Of a stretch of 35,628 nucleotides of DNA, positions 32,967-35,628 are shown piece by piece. The DNA comes from Candidatus Magasanikbacteria bacterium CG_4_10_14_0_2_um_filter_33_14 (GTDB taxonomy: Bacteria > Patescibacteriota > Patescibacteriia > Magasanikbacterales > UBA922): positions 428 to 36,055 of the forward strand of contig PFPL01000048.1 of the NCBI GenBank assembly GCA_002793035.1, in the 5' to 3' direction. The notes beneath the pieces were generated by a model. It worked only from the letters and a program-made list of their open reading frames with translations. It ran no database searches and was not told the DNA's origin. How positions within the stretch are numbered: position 1 is the first letter of the stretch; each line of letters starts with the position of its first letter. A program made the translations under genes and the position numbers.

Positions 32967-33055
32967 CACTAATCTTAACACTAATAATCACTAATTTATT
33001 TTAAAAATAGGCTTGATATAAAAAAGATTTGTGTGAATTTGTGTTAAAATTAGTG
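32967..33055. repeat. Imperfect inverted repeat upstream of aspS
   Basis: The left arm 32967-32991 (CACTAATCTTAACAC then TAATAATCAC) and the right arm 33031-33055, reverse-complemented, match at 20 of 25 positions by eye. The left arm also contains tandem CACTAAT units. The arms are separated by 39 bases. Confidence 0.6.
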
Positions 33056-33100
33056 CTTCTTGATTTTCCTTTAGTATTTTGCTAAACTAAGTAAGTAATT

Positions 33101-33141
33101 AAAGCCTTGTAGGCATTGTAAGCCTCGTAGGCCTCGTAAGC
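33101..33141. repeat. 9-base tandem repeat array just before aspS
   Basis: Four consecutive 9-mers (CTTGTAGGC, ATTGTAAGC, CTCGTAGGC, CTCGTAAGC), preceded by a partial unit, fit the same consensus as the array before the tsaC-like gene and have the same orientation relative to the gene. The array ends 10 bases before the ATG, followed by TTTTATAAAT. Confidence 0.82.
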
Positions 33142-33151
33142 TTTTATAAAT

Positions 33152-34918
33152 ATGTCATACAGAACAAAAAATTGTGGGGAACTAAATAAAGCAAATGTGG
33201 GGGAGACCGTGACTTTGGCCGGTTGGGTACATCGTCGTCGTGATTTGGGTGGATTAGTGTTTATTGATTTGCGTGATAGGTATGGTCTTACACAAGTTAT
33301 TTTCAATCCTGAAATAATGGCAGATTTTTCTTTGGCTGAAAAACTCAAATATGAATATGTGATTTCAGTGACTGGTCGTATTGAAGTCAGGAATGAAAAA
33401 AATGTGAACAAAGATATGAGTACTGGTGAAATTGAAATGGTAGCGACAGATATTCGTATTCTTAGTGAAGCCAAACCAATGCCTTTTGAAATTTTTGAAA
33501 CCAACAAAGGTGAAGATGACGAAGAACTTCGTCTCAAATATCGCTTCTTGGAAATTCGTCGTGAAAAACTAAAACAGAATTTAATTTTTAGAACAAAAAT
33601 GGTGAAGTACATGCGTGACTTCATGGAGTCTCGTGATTTCCTCGATATCGCTACACCAATTCTTACCGTTAGTTCACCAGAAGGTGCTCGTGATTTTCTG
33701 GTACCATCTCGTATTCATCCAGGCAAATTTTATGCATTGCCACAAGCACCACAACAATACAAACAATTGTTGATGGTCGGAGGAATGGACAGATATTACC
33801 AAGTAGCGCCATGTATGCGTGATGAAGATCCTCGTGCTGACCGTAGTCCAGGAGAATTTTACCAGCTTGATTGTGAAGTGAGTTTCATGGAGAAAGAAGA
33901 ATTCTTCCAACTGATGGAGCCTTTGTTCATTGAGCTTACAGAAAATCTTACAACCAAAAAAGTTTTGAGTAAACCTTTTCCACGTATTCCATTTCGTGAA
34001 GCTATCGAAAAATATGGTTCAGACAGACCAGATTTGCGCTGTGATTTGGAAATAAAAAATATTAGTGACTGGGCCAAGAAAACAAGTTTTCAAGTTTTCA
34101 CTAGTGCGGAATTTGTGCGTGCACTTGTCGTACCAAAAGGTGAAGTCTTTTCTCGCAAAGAAATTGATGAAGAATATACTGATGTGGCTAAACGTGCTCA
34201 TGCCAAGGGTCTAGCTTGGACCAAATATGTTGATGGTAAGTTTGATGGTGGAGTAGCTAAATTTTTTGACGAAGCACAATTGGCTGAACTAAAAACTATT
34301 TTGAAAATAGAAGAAAATTGTATAGTATTTTTTGGTGCTGATGATTGGGAGATTTCGGCCAAAGCACTTGGTGCAGTGCGTACTCTGGTAGCTGATAAAT
34401 TGAATTTGCTAGATCCAAATATTATTGCTTGGGCTTGGATAGTAGACTTTCCAATGTACGAAAAAAATCCAGATACTGGCAAAATTGATTTTGGGCACAA
34501 TCCATTTTCTTTACCACAAGGTGGTATGGATGCTCTTTTGAATTCTGATCCATTAGATATCATCGCTGAGCAATACGACATCATTGCCAATGGTCTTGAG
34601 CTTTCTTCTGGCGGTGTTCGTAACACTTATCCTGATGTTATGTACAAAGCTTTTGAAATTGCTGGTTATGGTCCTGAAGTAGTTGATCAAAAATTTGGCC
34701 ACATGATCCAAGCCTTTTCTTATGGTGTACCTCCTCATTGCGGTTTTGCTCCTGGGATCGAGCGCATGACAATGTTGCTCTTGGGTGAAAAAAATATTCG
34801 TACTGTAGTGCCATTCCCAAAGAATCAGCGTGCTGAAGAACCTATGGTAGGTAGTCCATCAGAAGCTACTCCTGAGCAATTGAAAGAACTTAGTATAGAA
34901 GTAAAAAAGCCAGAATAA
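33152..34918 (+). CDS. aspS: Aspartyl-tRNA synthetase, bacterial type
   Basis: The 588-residue class II enzyme charges tRNA-Asp. The N-terminal OB-fold anticodon domain has 'GWVHRRRDLGGLVFIDLRDR'. The catalytic core has motif 2 'RDEDPRADRSPGEFYQLD' and motif 3 'GIERMTMLLLG', and the bacterial GAD insertion lies between them ('GLAWTKYV', 'GVAKFF'). The length is normal for the bacterial form. Leu32 occupies the position that is Leu in discriminating (tRNA-Asp only) and His in non-discriminating enzymes, pointing to the discriminating kind. The leader carries the 9-base repeat array; there is no Shine-Dalgarno. scpA follows after 35 bases. Confidence 0.95.
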   Translation: MSYRTKNCGELNKANVGETVTLAGWVHRRRDLGGLVFIDLRDRYGLTQVIFNPEIMADFSLAEKLKYEYVISVTGRIEVRNEKNVNKDMSTGEIEMVATDIRILSEAKPMPFEIFETNKGEDDEELRLKYRFLEIRREKLKQNLIFRTKMVKYMRDFMESRDFLDIATPILTVSSPEGARDFLVPSRIHPGKFYALPQAPQQYKQLLMVGGMDRYYQVAPCMRDEDPRADRSPGEFYQLDCEVSFMEKEEFFQLMEPLFIELTENLTTKKVLSKPFPRIPFREAIEKYGSDRPDLRCDLEIKNISDWAKKTSFQVFTSAEFVRALVVPKGEVFSRKEIDEEYTDVAKRAHAKGLAWTKYVDGKFDGGVAKFFDEAQLAELKTILKIEENCIVFFGADDWEISAKALGAVRTLVADKLNLLDPNIIAWAWIVDFPMYEKNPDTGKIDFGHNPFSLPQGGMDALLNSDPLDIIAEQYDIIANGLELSSGGVRNTYPDVMYKAFEIAGYGPEVVDQKFGHMIQAFSYGVPPHCGFAPGIERMTMLLLGEKNIRTVVPFPKNQRAEEPMVGSPSEATPEQLKELSIEVKKPE

Positions 34919-34953
34919 GTTTTTATAAAAAATTTAGACTCTTTTGAACATAG

Positions 34954-35628
34954 ATGAAAAATGATTTACAAATACAATTCAAAGAATTTTCAGGTCCACT
35001 AGATTTGTTACTTTCTTTGATTGACGAGAAAAAAATGGAGATAAGTACCGTCTCCATTTCTTCTGTTACAGAACCTTTCTTAAATTATTTGGATACTTTG
35101 GAATCCATACAAGCTGAGGAATTGGCTGATTTTTTGGTAGTTGCTGCCAAGTTGCTTTTGATGAAGTCTAGAGCTCTTTTGCCACAGTTGATGACAGAAG
35201 ATGATTCAGATTTGAATCTCGATGCCCAACTTCGTCTATATCGTCGTTTTGTGGATGCTAGTAAAAATTTGCATAATTTGTGGCTCGATGATAAATCTCT
35301 TTCTTATCCACATATAGAAGAAATAAAAAAAGCGACAGAAGTAATACAACCAATAAATTTTTCTCTAGAAACATTGTCCCAATCTATGGTACAATTACTA
35401 AAGAGATTAGAACCTCCAAAAGCTTTGCCACGTACTACTATTGATAGGACTGTAACTATAAAAGAAAAAATAGACAAAATGCGTGAGATGTTGAAGAAAC
35501 ATAAGAGTGTTAATTTTAAGGATATCATTGTAGATTCTAGTTCTCGTAGTGAAGTTATCGTAACATTTTTGGCAATCCTGGAATTGGTTAAACAAAATAA
35601 TGTATTACTCAAACAAAGTAAAAGTTTT
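34954..35628 (+). CDS. scpA: Segregation and condensation protein ScpA (3' end outside window)
   Basis: An ATG at 34954 opens a frame that runs to the last base, giving 225 residues. The start 'LQIQFKEFSGPLDLLLSLI' matches the ScpA N-terminal signature (F.GPLDLLL.LI), followed by 'EELADFLVVAAKLLLMKSR', the other hallmark. ScpA is the kleisin that bridges SMC and ScpB in chromosome condensation. The C-terminal SMC-cap-binding domain is partly present ('FKDIIVDSSSRSEVIVTFL', 'FLAILELVKQNNV'). It is directly downstream of aspS on the same strand. Confidence 0.93.
   Translation, partial: MKNDLQIQFKEFSGPLDLLLSLIDEKKMEISTVSISSVTEPFLNYLDTLESIQAEELADFLVVAAKLLLMKSRALLPQLMTEDDSDLNLDAQLRLYRRFVDASKNLHNLWLDDKSLSYPHIEEIKKATEVIQPINFSLETLSQSMVQLLKRLEPPKALPRTTIDRTVTIKEKIDKMREMLKKHKSVNFKDIIVDSSSRSEVIVTFLAILELVKQNNVLLKQSKSF

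Larger units (their letters stand above)
32675..33151. other. 477-base gap between the lipoprotein gene and aspS
   Basis: No gene is supported here. The first about 40 bases belong to the GC-rich island and hold the lipoprotein Shine-Dalgarno. The rest is AT-rich and contains an imperfect inverted repeat (32967-33055) and the 9-base repeat array (33101-33141) in front of aspS. A TGTTAAAAT extended -10-like sequence at about 33042-33050 may belong to an aspS promoter, but no matching -35 is visible. Confidence 0.6.

Noticed and set aside
33082-33624. Minus-strand open frame over the aspS start
   Set aside because: It is a shadow of aspS; its N-terminal KAYEAYEAY part is the translated 9-base repeat.
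1-35628. Alternative genetic code (TGA as Gly) as in some CPR lineages
   Set aside because: TGA ends the tsaC-like gene exactly at the overlapping next start and no conserved gene has in-frame TGA.

Overview
The window looks like a chromosomal segment of a Candidate Phyla Radiation (Patescibacteria) bacterium. This rests on four things: very AT-rich DNA (outside one small island); mostly leaderless-looking or Shine-Dalgarno-poor starts with T-rich stretches just before ATG; many large envelope proteins of types common in that group (DUF4012, LamG and propeller proteins, a 2963-residue cysteine-rich secreted protein, PilM and pilins); and several families of short intergenic palindromes. TAA, TAG and TGA all act as stops, so the code is standard. 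A placement near Falkowbacteria/Magasanikbacteria-type lineages is only an impression.

Layout. 1-6.8 kb: a plus-strand type IV pilus/pseudopilin cluster. It holds a 5'-truncated secreted protein with propeller-like repeats and LamG, a pseudopilin, a PilX-like protein, a PilM-like protein with an added membrane and periplasmic part, and a class III-motif pilin, ending in a terminator. 6.8-16.1 kb: a sensory and envelope block. It holds a kinase-less Cache-type sensor, a Cache-HAMP-PAS-PAS histidine kinase, a terminator, a promoter, a membrane DUF4012 protein with an N-terminal CCHC zinc knuckle, a large Ig-like membrane protein, and a lone receiver-domain response regulator. 16.1-18.1 kb: a minus-strand run of rpmF, nusB, rnc, a damaged tRNA-Lys copy, tRNA-Lys(CTT) and tRNA-Arg(TCG). 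18.1-22.2 kb: plus-strand tsaC-like, MFS transporter, DUF4015-type putative glycoside hydrolase and rsmA, diverging from rpmF through two opposed promoters. 22.4-32.0 kb: a clear promoter drives a two-gene operon of a membrane-anchored calcium-repeat protein and the giant cysteine-rich secreted protein, closed by a strong terminator. 32.1-32.7 kb: a GC-rich island with one minus-strand lipoprotein gene, foreign in composition, translation signal and terminator. 33.1 kb to the end: aspS and the start of scpA, cut by the window edge.

How it fits together. Much of the window encodes the cell surface: pilus parts, a big LamG protein, DUF4012 and Ig-like proteins, and the giant protein with its calcium-binding partner. 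A two-component system is interleaved with the envelope genes and may sense or control them. The housekeeping genes (rpmF, nusB, rnc, tsaC, rsmA, aspS, scpA) are ordinary. The least expected signals are the GC-rich lipoprotein island, a 9-nucleotide repeat element placed just before the start codons of both tsaC and aspS, a heptanucleotide repeat inside rsmA, a tRNA-Lys pseudogene interrupted by a small palindrome, and the zinc knuckle on a membrane DUF4012 protein.
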